36,005 nucleotides of DNA from a virus, in the IMG/VR virus record IMGVR_UViG_3300031857_000634, positions 1 to 36,005 of that record, one strand, 5' to 3'. The notes below the pieces were generated by a model. The model was given only the letters and a program-made list of their open reading frames with translations, was not told where the DNA came from and searched no databases. Below are positions 24,065 through 32,365 of this stretch, in pieces (position 1 is the stretch's first letter; each line of letters begins with the position of its first letter). The position numbers were made by a program, and so were the translations under genes.

Positions 24065-26089
24065 TTAACGTATTGGACAAGCGCCAGTACTGCAGTCTTG
24101 ATCTAGCAATTCATCGAAACTATTGCTGGTTTCAATATCTACTGGTAACAACTTACGAACATATTCTTCGTATGACTCTTTGGTAGTTACTTCTTGAGGC
24201 AGGTAAGGATATCCCAAATCTTTAGCAGTCTTGCTTGGATCGTTACGGAACAAGAAACTTACGGCAACATAACTATCCCAGTTTTGGTATAGCCAGTTTA
24301 CAATTTCTTCTGTTTCATCCACGCTGTAAGAAATTGTACAGCTTACATTTTGTTGACAGTAGTTGTCCATCAACATCTTGTAAACTTCTAGCTGCTGAAC
24401 AGCGGAATCCAAGTTTACTTCTTTGTTATCGACTACATCAAACTCTACTCCGTCATTTTTGACCGGAAATGTAATCAGTGTAGCACTGTCGTCGTAGGGA
24501 TGGTTAAAAACATTATAGTTTGCACTACGTAGCTTTTCCACTAGTGGATCGTACTTTGAAAAAGCAACATTGTTGAAAATGTACTTTCCAAGCGGCTTGT
24601 GCATTCCCTCCAGTGAATCATAACACTTTGATTGTGTGCCTTCAGGCTTCAAAGCAGTAATATTCTTTGGATAGGACAAGTCCAGTTCTTTAGCCATTTC
24701 GTAGGCAGCGGCTGTAACAACACGCTCTAAACGTCGATAGTCATAGGCCTTCATGTCGTTGCGACCGGCTACACCCATCAGACTAACACCACACAATCGT
24801 AGGTGTTCGTTGTTTAAGTGCCAGCTTTCTTGTAATATACCGTCTCTGAAATCTACAACAGTCTGACGGTAGTTGGCGCGAGCAATAATTTTTGCTGCAC
24901 GCAATAGCCCCAAATTGTCGTTTTTGAACTTCAACACATCAATACTGACCAGATTGCAGAAGCCCTTGTTTGGCAACAAGATCTCTGCACAAGGATTCAT
25001 TCCCACTGCCCAAGGTGCACGAGCACGAAGTTGTTGGCCGTTGATTAGTCCAGGCTCACCATTTCCGCCTTTATTGATCTTTTCAAACCAAGCAGTCAGC
25101 TCTTCGTAGCTGGGCTTTTTCCAGAAAATAATAGAATTATTACTCTGTGCACGGTGGTTATTGCCATTTTCCCAAATGTTGTACTTTGCTTCTGCAAAGT
25201 CGTAGATCACAGGACTGTGGTCGTCCAACACAGCAATCTGTGCGCTCCGACGAGTGCTCAACACAGTACCCAATAGATTTACAATATCTAAGATGTCGAT
25301 TTCTGATAGTAATGAATCGGCCTTTGCATTTAAGATTTCATAGACCTTTGTATAGGCTTTTGTCAAACCAACATCACCCTGACTCAACCAGCCGTAGTTC
25401 TTTAAACGAACGCCAGGCTTGCGAATCTGTGAAAAGTCCAACACCAGCTTTTGGGCTGCAAACTTGCCAGCCAACAACTTGCCGATACTCTTGGCCCATG
25501 CCTCAGCTGAGTCTCCGATTCTAATGGTCCAGGTCTTGGTAGTATTGTCCCAAGTCTCTGTATTAGTTTCGATTCCTTTATCGGTAGAATTATTACTGCG
25601 TACAATCTCCAGTTCTGGAATGTACTTTCGGAATCCTGTTAGTGAACCGCTAACAGGACGGAAGCCTACTCCACAGCCCTGCAGTAGTAACCAGAATACA
25701 TCTACTACGTCGTATACAGTTTCCACATTTGTAAAACTGCAATTAAACATGCTGGCTTCACGACGACGAGCAATGTCTGTTCCACCCAACCACAGAGTAC
25801 GACCCGCAACCGCTACTTTGCGATCGTGTAGTAGTGCCTTCAACTCTTGCAGTTCCGACTCTTCTTTTTCAGTTAAAGCTACCCAGTCTTTTGACTCGCG
25901 TACAATGTTGTGAAGTGCAACATCTGGGATTAGGTTGTGTGTTTTTGCTCGTTCCCACAAAAACCGTTGATGATTTACAACTCGTTCAACAGTTTGAGCC
26001 CAAGTCTCAAAAACTGTGCCTTCATCGTTTAATGGACGGTTGTAGGTTCGTCGTGTGATTACTTGTGCTCTTGTACTAGGATTATTCAT
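24065..26089 (-). CDS. nrdJ: Class II (cobalamin-dependent) ribonucleotide triphosphate reductase, 674 aa
   Basis: Makes deoxyribonucleotides for phage DNA using adenosylcobalamin, so it needs B12 from the host. It is the monomeric type (like Lactobacillus leichmannii RTPR). MNPCAEI contains the radical Cys367 with Glu369, and FCNLVSID the redox Cys378, 11 residues apart as in the reference enzyme (408 and 419). Cys117 (MFNCSFTNV) is the partner. The C-terminal shuttle pair is C666-x4-C671 (DCSTGACPIR), to be re-reduced by a thioredoxin or glutaredoxin. The start lies 8 nt inside the upstream gene. It is last in the exonuclease-dUTPase unit. Confidence 0.92.
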   Translation of the reverse strand: MNNPSTRAQVITRRTYNRPLNDEGTVFETWAQTVERVVNHQRFLWERAKTHNLIPDVALHNIVRESKDWVALTEKEESELQELKALLHDRKVAVAGRTLWLGGTDIARRREASMFNCSFTNVETVYDVVDVFWLLLQGCGVGFRPVSGSLTGFRKYIPELEIVRSNNSTDKGIETNTETWDNTTKTWTIRIGDSAEAWAKSIGKLLAGKFAAQKLVLDFSQIRKPGVRLKNYGWLSQGDVGLTKAYTKVYEILNAKADSLLSEIDILDIVNLLGTVLSTRRSAQIAVLDDHSPVIYDFAEAKYNIWENGNNHRAQSNNSIIFWKKPSYEELTAWFEKINKGGNGEPGLINGQQLRARAPWAVGMNPCAEILLPNKGFCNLVSIDVLKFKNDNLGLLRAAKIIARANYRQTVVDFRDGILQESWHLNNEHLRLCGVSLMGVAGRNDMKAYDYRRLERVVTAAAYEMAKELDLSYPKNITALKPEGTQSKCYDSLEGMHKPLGKYIFNNVAFSKYDPLVEKLRSANYNVFNHPYDDSATLITFPVKNDGVEFDVVDNKEVNLDSAVQQLEVYKMLMDNYCQQNVSCTISYSVDETEEIVNWLYQNWDSYVAVSFLFRNDPSKTAKDLGYPYLPQEVTTKESYEEYVRKLLPVDIETSNSFDELLDQDCSTGACPIR

Positions 26090-26399
26090 TTCTTGGTTTC
26101 CACAATTTGCTAAATTTTAATACATTTGGTACGTCTTGTCTTGGACACACCACAATACAGCTTTTGACACCATCCAGTGTTTTGCTTTCATGTGCTAAAT
26201 ACACCAGTTCTAAAGCTGCGATCTTCTCAAATTCTTTTTTGTTTACTCTTACAACACACTTTTTAAAGGAATTGTTTAGCCACAGATTATAGTCTAGTAT
26301 GTCCTTAAAAAGTAAATGCGCACCCAATACTGAGTGCGCAACAAGAGTCGGTGTTATAAAGTCCGGTACGTCTTCTAACACCGCTATATACAGCTTCAT
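26082..26399 (-). CDS. PTH2-like small protein, 105 aa
   Basis: The sequence resembles the peptidyl-tRNA hydrolase 2 fold: a first strand MKLYIAVLEDVPDFI, the helix VAHSVLGAHLLF in the place of the family's AH(A/S)xxGA motif, a strand CVVRVNKKEFEKIAAL, and SKTLDGVKSCIVVCP near the position of the GRTQIxPGxxTVxxIGP end. It lacks the basic residues around that last motif, so it may not be an active hydrolase. It ends WKPRNE. ATG overlaps the dUTPase stop (ATGA). The fold is inferred; a role in nucleotide metabolism is only suggested by its neighbours. Confidence 0.5.
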   Translation of the reverse strand: MKLYIAVLEDVPDFITPTLVAHSVLGAHLLFKDILDYNLWLNNSFKKCVVRVNKKEFEKIAALELVYLAHESKTLDGVKSCIVVCPRQDVPNVLKFSKLWKPRNE

Positions 26400-26965
26400 T
26401 GCTTTCCAGTACTGCCAAATCCGCCAGCACCACGAGCTGTGTTATTCCATTGTTCTTCTGTGGAATAATTGTCTACTTTTATCATTGCGTAAGGAACAGG
26501 CATTACAACCAACTGTACTACGCGCTCATTTTTGGGAATTATTACTCCATTTTCAAATTCGCCCACGTACATCAAGCTGGCCAAGATCTCTCCTCGATAA
26601 TCAGAGTCGATTACGCCAACAGAATTGGTCATAACAATGTTATTTTTGCTCAGTGAACTGCGAGGAAATAACAGTCCTACATGATTTTCTGGAATAATTG
26701 CTCTGACCCCAGTACCTACCAGTGTGCGCTTGTTTGGCTTTAAAACAACTTCCTCTTTAGACCTTAAATCAAACCCAGCACTTCCGTTTGTGCCTTTTTG
26801 AGGAATCAAGTCTCCGTGTTCTACCTTTACCACTAGTGGCATATACGGCTTTGTAACTCTCACACTAGTACCACCATCTGCACAACCACTGTAGTAGTAG
26901 GTGTCTTCGTTTGTGTATTTAAACACTCCTCCAGTTACATCACCAAATTTAAAATGTTCAACCAT
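26396..26965 (-). CDS. dut: dUTPase with N-terminal extension, 189 aa
   Basis: Hydrolyses dUTP to dUMP, keeping uracil out of DNA and feeding dTMP synthesis. All five trimeric dUTPase motifs are present: GSAGFDLRS (61-69), PRSSLSKN (101-108), GVIDSDYRGEI (117-127, with catalytic Asp120), ERVVQLVVMP (147-156) and RGAGGFGSTG (178-187). About 40 residues precede the normal start of the fold (VEHFKFGDVTGGVFKYTNED, then YYYSGCADGG), which I do not recognise; typical single-domain enzymes are about 145-155 aa. It overlaps the exonuclease gene by 8 nt. Confidence 0.9.
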   Translation of the reverse strand: MVEHFKFGDVTGGVFKYTNEDTYYYSGCADGGTSVRVTKPYMPLVVKVEHGDLIPQKGTNGSAGFDLRSKEEVVLKPNKRTLVGTGVRAIIPENHVGLLFPRSSLSKNNIVMTNSVGVIDSDYRGEILASLMYVGEFENGVIIPKNERVVQLVVMPVPYAMIKVDNYSTEEQWNNTARGAGGFGSTGKQ

Positions 26966-27806
26966 TGCTTTTTAATACCTCTTTAATAGTGTTGCAGTTT
27001 GTTTCGCCTAATGCTTCGTCGCAAAATTCCAACAAATCCATTAGTTTATAGTTGTTTAGTAGTTGCGCGGCCCCAAAATCGTTAAGATTACTGATATACT
27101 TATAACGACTGCTAATGGGCATATTAGCAATAATATCGTAACAAGTTCCGTACTCTTTAACAAGAGCCTGTGCTTTCTTAGGACCAATGCCAACAACACC
27201 AGGAATGTTGTCACCAGCATCACCCATAAGACACTTGATAGAGATATGGTCATCTGGATCGTAGTCATAGTGAGTACTCCAGTTATCCCAAGTGACCTCT
27301 TTACGTGTTACGTAAGAGAACCTCATTACATCAGGTCTAATCAACAAATCCCAGTCTTTATCGCTAGAGATCAAAACAATATTTTTGAATCCAAACTGCT
27401 TTTTGTGTTTTACAACATAAGCAGCAATATCGTCGGCTTCACACTTGTCAAACCTAAAAACAGGATATTTGTTTTTGTTTTGATAGTCTTCTATTGTTCT
27501 GTTGAACTCGTTAAAGAACATTTCAAACGCTTTGCGTTCTTCTTCGGTTTGAGTTTCAAACTTGTCTTTGCGATTTTGCTTGTAGGTTGGTAGTAGATTC
27601 TTTCTGTAGCTGCTGCTACCACTATCACAAGCCAAGATTACTTTGGATGCTTTGTAAGACCTTTTTAGACTTTCTACTGTTTTTTGATATTCGTCTAGAA
27701 ACTCAGCTGCTCCGCTGTGCTTCCAACGAAATCCCAAATTTAAGCAGTCTACAATCATTACCGTAGATTCTGCTTCTTGTGTTAGATTGTTAAATGTTTT
27801 GCTCAT
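26958..27806 (-). CDS. 5'-3' exonuclease / flap nuclease (PIN-FEN family), 282 aa
   Basis: Resembles the T4 RNase H and T7 gp6 group that removes RNA primers and degrades host DNA. Metal-binding acids are visible: D20 (VMIVDCLNLGFRW), EADDIAAY (123-130), SSDKDWDLL (148-156) and GDAGDNIPGVVGIGPKKAQAL (195-215), the last leading into the helix-hairpin-helix DNA clamp. The annotated ATG at 27806 has no Shine-Dalgarno and coincides with the predicted transcription start. Family members usually start close to the MIVDCLN strand, so Met17 (27758) is the alternative start. First gene of the unit ending in nrdJ. Confidence 0.9.
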   Translation of the reverse strand: MSKTFNNLTQEAESTVMIVDCLNLGFRWKHSGAAEFLDEYQKTVESLKRSYKASKVILACDSGSSSYRKNLLPTYKQNRKDKFETQTEEERKAFEMFFNEFNRTIEDYQNKNKYPVFRFDKCEADDIAAYVVKHKKQFGFKNIVLISSDKDWDLLIRPDVMRFSYVTRKEVTWDNWSTHYDYDPDDHISIKCLMGDAGDNIPGVVGIGPKKAQALVKEYGTCYDIIANMPISSRYKYISNLNDFGAAQLLNNYKLMDLLEFCDEALGETNCNTIKEVLKSNG

Positions 27807-27812
27807 TTATAA

Positions 27813-27841
27813 ATTATATACTATTGTGATGTTTTTATCAA
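27813..27841 (-). promoter_or_regulatory. Near-consensus sigma70 promoter, possibly leaderless
   Basis: On the minus strand TTGATA (27836-27841, 5 of 6) and TATAAT (27813-27818) have a 17-nt spacer. The -35 overlaps the stop of the upstream nuclease gene. The expected start point, about 7 nt after the -10, falls on the A of the ATG at 27806. Confidence 0.75.
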
Positions 27842-28290
27842 GTCACAAATTTGGGATTTGTGTGGGTTATCCAGTCTTCTAGTATCGACACAAAAAACTG
27901 ATGCGGATCTCTGGAAATATAAACAAAGTTATAGTCCACATCAGGAAAGTCCTCAAATCCAACAAAGATTTTGCTGCGATCGTGTTTGAATAACAGCAGT
28001 GGCTTTTTATTTACTTGAACGGCCTGTCTAACAGCTTGAGACCACCAATCAATTATAGTAGGATTTTTACTTGTTAGTATTTCCGACGTCAAATGATCTT
28101 CTTTGTAGTGTTTGCATTCTACACAGAATACGTTGGTAACTCCAGGCACGTACAGATCTCCCTTTAATAGGTGTTTAGGATCTAGTGCCCCGCTGCCTGG
28201 AGTTCTTTGCCAGCCCAAGCCCGTTAGGGCTTTGAGCTTGTCTTTTATTAGTGTTTCTGCTCTTGAACCTTTGTCTCTGCTGTCAACCAT
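27838..28290 (-). CDS. PDDEXK-superfamily nuclease, 150 aa
   Basis: A small restriction-endonuclease-fold protein, possibly a Holliday-junction resolvase or recombination nuclease. KGSRAETLIKDKLKAL (about residues 7-22) is the usual first helix with its Glu12. GDLYVPG places Asp45, and FCVECKHYK places Glu58 and Lys60, the D-ExK active site. DWWSQAVRQAVQVNKKPLLL (about 80-100) fits the following helix and strand. The start has AAGGATAG upstream and overlaps the gp46 gene by 8 nt. That coupling argues for work with the gp46/gp47 recombination complex. The exact substrate is unknown. Confidence 0.75.
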   Translation of the reverse strand: MVDSRDKGSRAETLIKDKLKALTGLGWQRTPGSGALDPKHLLKGDLYVPGVTNVFCVECKHYKEDHLTSEILTSKNPTIIDWWSQAVRQAVQVNKKPLLLFKHDRSKIFVGFEDFPDVDYNFVYISRDPHQFFVSILEDWITHTNPKFVT

Positions 28291-30082
28291 TCTCTATCCT
28301 TGATATATTCTTTGTTTTTACAACATGAATCTTTTCTAACAAAGGATGAGAAAATCCGTGAGAGATAATAAAAGTGTTCAAGTAAGGTTCTTGTAACAAC
28401 ACTTCTATTAGCTTTTCTTTGCCTTCTAGGTCTAGATTCTCAATTGTTTCATCTAAAATCAACACATTGATTCGTGTATTGCTAATACCCTGCATTAATT
28501 TGCGAATTCCCAACAGTGCAGCTGCATTTACTCGTGCACGCTCACCACTGCTCAGTGCAGTCATTTCTATGTCTTTGCCGTTGTCTGTTACTACAACGTT
28601 CAATTTGTCACTGTCATTGATTTTAAAACTGAGCTGAAACCTTCCATCACTCAATGTACTCAAGTAACGGTTGATTAAATCTTCTAAGTCTTTTACCAAA
28701 CACTCTATCTTGTACGCAATCAATCCAGTACTGCTAAAAGTTTTTGTCAAAACGCCGATTTTGGAGATTTTATCTTCTAACAGCTTTTTGGACTCAAACA
28801 GTTCTAACAACTCTTTGTTGTGGTCTACCAATTGTTCTTTTATCAACACCACTCTTGCATTGTGAGCCAATACTTCGTTGTTTGTTTTTGTGGCTGCTGC
28901 AATAGAGGCTTCAATATCTTTTATTTTGATACTATTGACAGCTATTTCTTTTTCTAGTTCTTTTTGATCTGTTGTTGTCTTTTCCATTGTTGGATCGTAC
29001 AGATTGTAGTATTCTTCATACTGCTTTTTAGAACGCTCTTTACGTTCCCATTCTGAAACGTCCTTGTAAAAACTAGAAATAACTTCTTCAAGCATCTTGG
29101 ACTTGCTTAGTCCGGCCTCACAGATTTCATTGTGTTCTTGTACCAGTTCGTTGATCTTGGTCTGATCAATCTTCTGCAAACAGGTAGGACAAGAAGACCC
29201 TAACCTGTTCATTTTTAGTATAAAAGCAGAACTGTCTTTTACTGCTTTGTCGTGTTCTGCTTTTTCAGTAATCAGTGTGTTGACTAGTAGCTTCGGCTTT
29301 TCACCCGGTAGTTCAACAATTATGGAATCTAATAACTCTTTGTATTTGTTGTTTTGAATTACACGCTTGTTGAGCTTTTCTAAGTTTCTCAGCCTGTCCA
29401 ACAATACAGCATTCTTTTCTTCCAAGTCTTTTGGGTAATTCAACACCTCTACTAACGCTTTTTGTTCTTGTGGCTCTTTGGAGTACTTTTTGATCAAACT
29501 ATCTGTTGTGTTTATTTTGGTGTTTATAACAGCCAGGTTCTTGTCTAGAGTTTTTAATTCTTCCTTAAAGTACTCACCAATCTCAACGTACTTGTTCAAA
29601 TTCAACAAATCAATCAAAAACTTTTTGCGGTTTGTGTCAGTTGCTGTTAGAAACTCTAAACTTGCAGCACTGCTTTGGTATACAATCTGACAAAACGTTT
29701 TGTGATCGTACCCTATCAAACCCTCTATTGCTTTAAATGTGGCCGTTGCAGTGTGGCTGGAAATGTCTGTGTTGTCTTTTAGTAGCACAACTGTTTGAGT
29801 AGCACCTCTAACAGTTTTTATGTTGTAAACACTGTTGTCTTTTTCAAACTCCAATTCAATAGAGTACGTCTTTGCTTTGGAGTTGCGGTTTAAGATATCG
29901 GCTTTTTTAATGTTTTTGCTGTTTTTGTTGTACAACACTTCTTCCAATATAAGTGCTATACTACTCTTGCCGTGGCCGTTAAATCCTACAATCTGCGTTA
30001 AGGGACTGCTATCAAAATTAATATAGTTGTTTTCTCCATAAGAAAAAACATTGCTCCAACTCATCTTTTTTAGTTTAATCAT
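28283..30082 (-). CDS. Recombination endonuclease large subunit, SbcC/Rad50-like (T4 gp46), 599 aa
   Basis: ATPase subunit that with gp47 resects double-strand ends and, in T4, drives recombination-dependent replication and host DNA breakdown. Walker A GFNGHGKS is at 33-40. Long coiled-coil arms (about 170-290 and 305-460) flank the zinc hook CPTC (Cys298, Cys301). The ABC signature LSSGERARVNAAALLGIRKL lies near 518 and Walker B NVLILDETIENLD near 545. Its length is close to T4 gp46 (about 560). The ATG overlaps the glutaredoxin stop (ATGA). Confidence 0.92.
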   Translation of the reverse strand: MIKLKKMSWSNVFSYGENNYINFDSSPLTQIVGFNGHGKSSIALILEEVLYNKNSKNIKKADILNRNSKAKTYSIELEFEKDNSVYNIKTVRGATQTVVLLKDNTDISSHTATATFKAIEGLIGYDHKTFCQIVYQSSAASLEFLTATDTNRKKFLIDLLNLNKYVEIGEYFKEELKTLDKNLAVINTKINTTDSLIKKYSKEPQEQKALVEVLNYPKDLEEKNAVLLDRLRNLEKLNKRVIQNNKYKELLDSIIVELPGEKPKLLVNTLITEKAEHDKAVKDSSAFILKMNRLGSSCPTCLQKIDQTKINELVQEHNEICEAGLSKSKMLEEVISSFYKDVSEWERKERSKKQYEEYYNLYDPTMEKTTTDQKELEKEIAVNSIKIKDIEASIAAATKTNNEVLAHNARVVLIKEQLVDHNKELLELFESKKLLEDKISKIGVLTKTFSSTGLIAYKIECLVKDLEDLINRYLSTLSDGRFQLSFKINDSDKLNVVVTDNGKDIEMTALSSGERARVNAAALLGIRKLMQGISNTRINVLILDETIENLDLEGKEKLIEVLLQEPYLNTFIISHGFSHPLLEKIHVVKTKNISRIENG

Positions 30083-30327
30083 TTTTTATTCATAAAGTAA
30101 AGTTCTAGCCCTCCAAGACCACCAACGTGTTCGCCTTCAACAAAAATCTGTGGCACACTTCGTGCATTGGGTAATACCTCAAACAGATCTTTTTTAGTCC
30201 AGGTGCCTTCGCCTATCAGTCTGTAGTCTACCACATAGTCCATGCTTTCTAGTATTGCTTTTGCTTTTTTGCACGCAACACAGTTTGTTTGACCCCAAAC
30301 TACAGCAGTTTTACCACTTTGATTCAT
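30079..30327 (-). CDS. Glutaredoxin, 82 aa
   Basis: A dithiol glutaredoxin: active-site CVAC (residues 16-19) after the first strand TAVVWGQTN, the cis-Pro strand SVPQIFVEGEHVGG and a terminal helix. It can pass electrons to the C-terminal Cys pair of the reductase encoded about 4 kb downstream on the same strand. It is sandwiched between the two subunits of the gp46/gp47 nuclease, overlapping gp47 by 17 nt and gp46 by 4 nt. So it is produced together with recombination genes rather than with nrdJ. Assignment to the reductase is inference. Confidence 0.88.
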   Translation of the reverse strand: MNQSGKTAVVWGQTNCVACKKAKAILESMDYVVDYRLIGEGTWTKKDLFEVLPNARSVPQIFVEGEHVGGLGGLELYFMNKK

Positions 30328-31276
30328 GATTTTTAAACTCCTCTATTACAGAACCCACAACTTCTTCGTTTAATCCAAGTGCGTATGTTAAGTACTCCTC
30401 TACTTCTTGTTGCAGTGTCATATTGGAGTCTAAAATAAGTGTTAGGTCATTTACTGTTTTTACTAATTTTTTGTCTACGAGTTCGCTGTCTTCTATGTTT
30501 ATCAACTCAGAAAGATTGCCTTCTACCTCATAAACAACATGATCAAAAGTACCTGGCGTCATTTCTTCACCAGCCTTGACCGTTTTACGAATTAATTGAG
30601 GTAGGTTTAATTTGTGCCAAGTATGGGTCAAGTCATCAGTGTCTAACACTACTACACCAGTTTCTATGGTATTACGGTGAAAGCTTGTAGAAAGTGGACT
30701 ACCGGGATAGACAATATTACGCTGACTATTGCTATAACTGTGTAGATCGCCGGCAAGAACCACCTGCCATCTGGAGAAAATATCGAGATCAACTTCTGCT
30801 TTAACATGGGGCGGAATATCTCCTCTGACATGGGTACATAAAATCTTGTTGTGTAGGCTGTGAAAAGCGTTGTCTTGCTCTTTTTCGTATTCCTTTAACT
30901 TGTTGTAAGGAATAATATCGATTGGTAGAACTGGATGTGACCAGTAGTCGTCTACGACTGTCACTAATTTATTGACTTTGTTTGTGACCGCTTTTAGGCT
31001 GGTCAAAAATGTTGTGTTCTTTTTAACAGCTTCGTGATTTCCGCTGTAGATAAAAGTAGGAATCTTGCAACTGGCGACAAAATTAAAGTAGATTTCTAAC
31101 TCGTCCATGTTGGGTAGTTTGTCGAACACATCACCACCGACAACGAACAAGTCACAACCTTCTTGCAAGTCCCATAGCTGATCCAACAACATTTCGTAGC
31201 GGTTTAGGGTCCAGGTTGTGGGAACATTCTTTTGACCGATCTTTATGTGTATGTCTGCTGTGAATAGTAATTTCAT
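30311..31276 (-). CDS. Recombination nuclease subunit, SbcD/Mre11-like (T4 gp47), 321 aa
   Basis: Metallophosphoesterase nuclease partner of gp46. The motifs are in order: DIH (residues 8-10), GGDVFDK (47-53), SGNHEA (78-83), CTHVRGD (about 147-153), GDLHSYSN (about 180-187) and VYPGSPLSTSF. The C-terminal 100 residues form the capping and gp46-binding region. Length matches the phage family (T4 gp47 is about 340). It lies just beyond the terminator that follows ssb; I see no convincing promoter, so read-through may supply it. Confidence 0.9.
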   Translation of the reverse strand: MKLLFTADIHIKIGQKNVPTTWTLNRYEMLLDQLWDLQEGCDLFVVGGDVFDKLPNMDELEIYFNFVASCKIPTFIYSGNHEAVKKNTTFLTSLKAVTNKVNKLVTVVDDYWSHPVLPIDIIPYNKLKEYEKEQDNAFHSLHNKILCTHVRGDIPPHVKAEVDLDIFSRWQVVLAGDLHSYSNSQRNIVYPGSPLSTSFHRNTIETGVVVLDTDDLTHTWHKLNLPQLIRKTVKAGEEMTPGTFDHVVYEVEGNLSELINIEDSELVDKKLVKTVNDLTLILDSNMTLQQEVEEYLTYALGLNEEVVGSVIEEFKNHESKW

Positions 31277-31289
31277 GGTTTTTATAGTA

Positions 31290-31327
31290 AAAGAAGCCCC
31301 TAGGCTTTAGGCTTAGGGGCTTCTTTG
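31290..31327. terminator. Terminator after ssb
   Basis: GAAGCCCCTA pairs with TAGGGGCTTC around a loop of about 11 nt, with A and T runs outside. It lies 2 nt after the ssb stop on the minus strand and would separate the ssb unit from gp47. Confidence 0.8.
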
Positions 31328-31328
31328 T

Positions 31329-31964
31329 TTATAGATCTTTGACTGATTCTTTGTCTACTGTTGCAGGAACTTCTTCGTCTACACCACTAGCAAACTTTTC
31401 TAGAAGTGCTAGTACGTCGTCGGGTGTTGGACGGGGGTACTTTGTGTCAATGCTTTCCGCTGCGTCCGCAACAGCCTGTTCGTCCTTTGATAGAGCCCTG
31501 CGCTTGCACTTCAAAACTGCAAGAGTGTATTCTACATTGAAAGGTAGAGGGCCAGTCTTTTGACGCTTGAACACTACGTCCCAACCAGTATCGTAATCAG
31601 TAGGATCGCCCAGGTCTTCTGCAGCAGTTAGGATCTGCTCAAACAGCTTCTTTTTAAGGTTCAATACCTTGACCTTGCCGTCCTTTGGATCAATACAGTT
31701 GATGCTGTAAGACCAAGAGCACTTGGCTTCTGGATAAAACGTTGGTACGTGATCTGTTTCTTTGTTTGTAAACTTTTCTTTGTCACGATCAAAAGCCAGG
31801 CATTCTACGGGAATATCTTTGTTGTTGCTTCCCTTTAGCCAGTAAACATACCGTGGCAGTACTCCGCCAACTAGTCGTACTACATTCTCGCCATCTTTGT
31901 ACTCGTATGCTTCTACTGACTTCTTTACTGCCTTGCCCTTTGTTTCGTTAAACTTTAGTGCCAT
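31329..31964 (-). CDS. Single-stranded DNA-binding protein, gp32-like marine phage type, 211 aa
   Basis: Protects single-stranded DNA at the fork and in recombination. The central OB-fold region is recognisable from marine T4-like and related phages: VVRLVGGVLPRYVYWLKG (about residues 28-45), PVECLAFDRDKEKF, CSWSYSINCIDPKDGKVKVL, LFEQILTAAEDLGDPTDYDT and NVEYTLAVLKCKRR. The C-terminal 45 residues are acidic, as in proteins that recruit partners through an acidic tail. GAGGAAG precedes the ATG, 17 nt inside the previous gene. The unit has its own promoter and terminator, fitting the large amounts needed. Confidence 0.82.
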   Translation of the reverse strand: MALKFNETKGKAVKKSVEAYEYKDGENVVRLVGGVLPRYVYWLKGSNNKDIPVECLAFDRDKEKFTNKETDHVPTFYPEAKCSWSYSINCIDPKDGKVKVLNLKKKLFEQILTAAEDLGDPTDYDTGWDVVFKRQKTGPLPFNVEYTLAVLKCKRRALSKDEQAVADAAESIDTKYPRPTPDDVLALLEKFASGVDEEVPATVDKESVKDL

Positions 31965-32346
31965 GATCTTCCTCGTGTTTAAACTTTATTTGTTTGTTGG
32001 TGATTGTTAGTAACGGATTGTTTTTTATGTTTTGTATATTTAAATCCGGAAAAAAACTTAAATCTAAGTATTTTATCTTGTATGTTCTATACAGTAACAG
32101 ATCGCGACGTCCTGCTAGTTTAATGTATTGTACTATGTCTGAGAGTTTGCGATCTGTACTATATAAAACCGGATTCGGATTTAAAATAAAACTATTTCCT
32201 GCAAGTGACTTTGTTAGTGGCTTGTATTTTTCTTTCTTGGGTACTACTATTGTTTTTTCGTGATGATACTTTAACAGTTTTAAAAACTTTTCATCATTAT
32301 TTTCAGCTTCTTGCTCTAGAAGACTCAAATTAAAAAATAAAGCCAT
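31948..32346 (-). CDS. Hypothetical protein upstream of ssb, 132 aa
   Basis: The start at 32346 is chosen because GAGG lies just upstream; an in-frame start at 32394 would overlap the promoter. I do not recognise the protein. It is basic, with no membrane span, and holds a helical N-terminus (LSLLEQEAENNDEKFLKLLK), a Lys-rich segment (VVPKKEKYKPLTKS), and a C-terminal LLLYRTYKIKYLDLSFFPDL. It is transcribed with ssb and overlaps it by 17 nt. A DNA replication or loading accessory role is possible from context only. Confidence 0.6.
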   Translation of the reverse strand: MALFFNLSLLEQEAENNDEKFLKLLKYHHEKTIVVPKKEKYKPLTKSLAGNSFILNPNPVLYSTDRKLSDIVQYIKLAGRRDLLLYRTYKIKYLDLSFFPDLNIQNIKNNPLLTITNKQIKFKHEEDHGTKV

Positions 32347-32365
32347 ATTCGCCTCAAGAACAACT

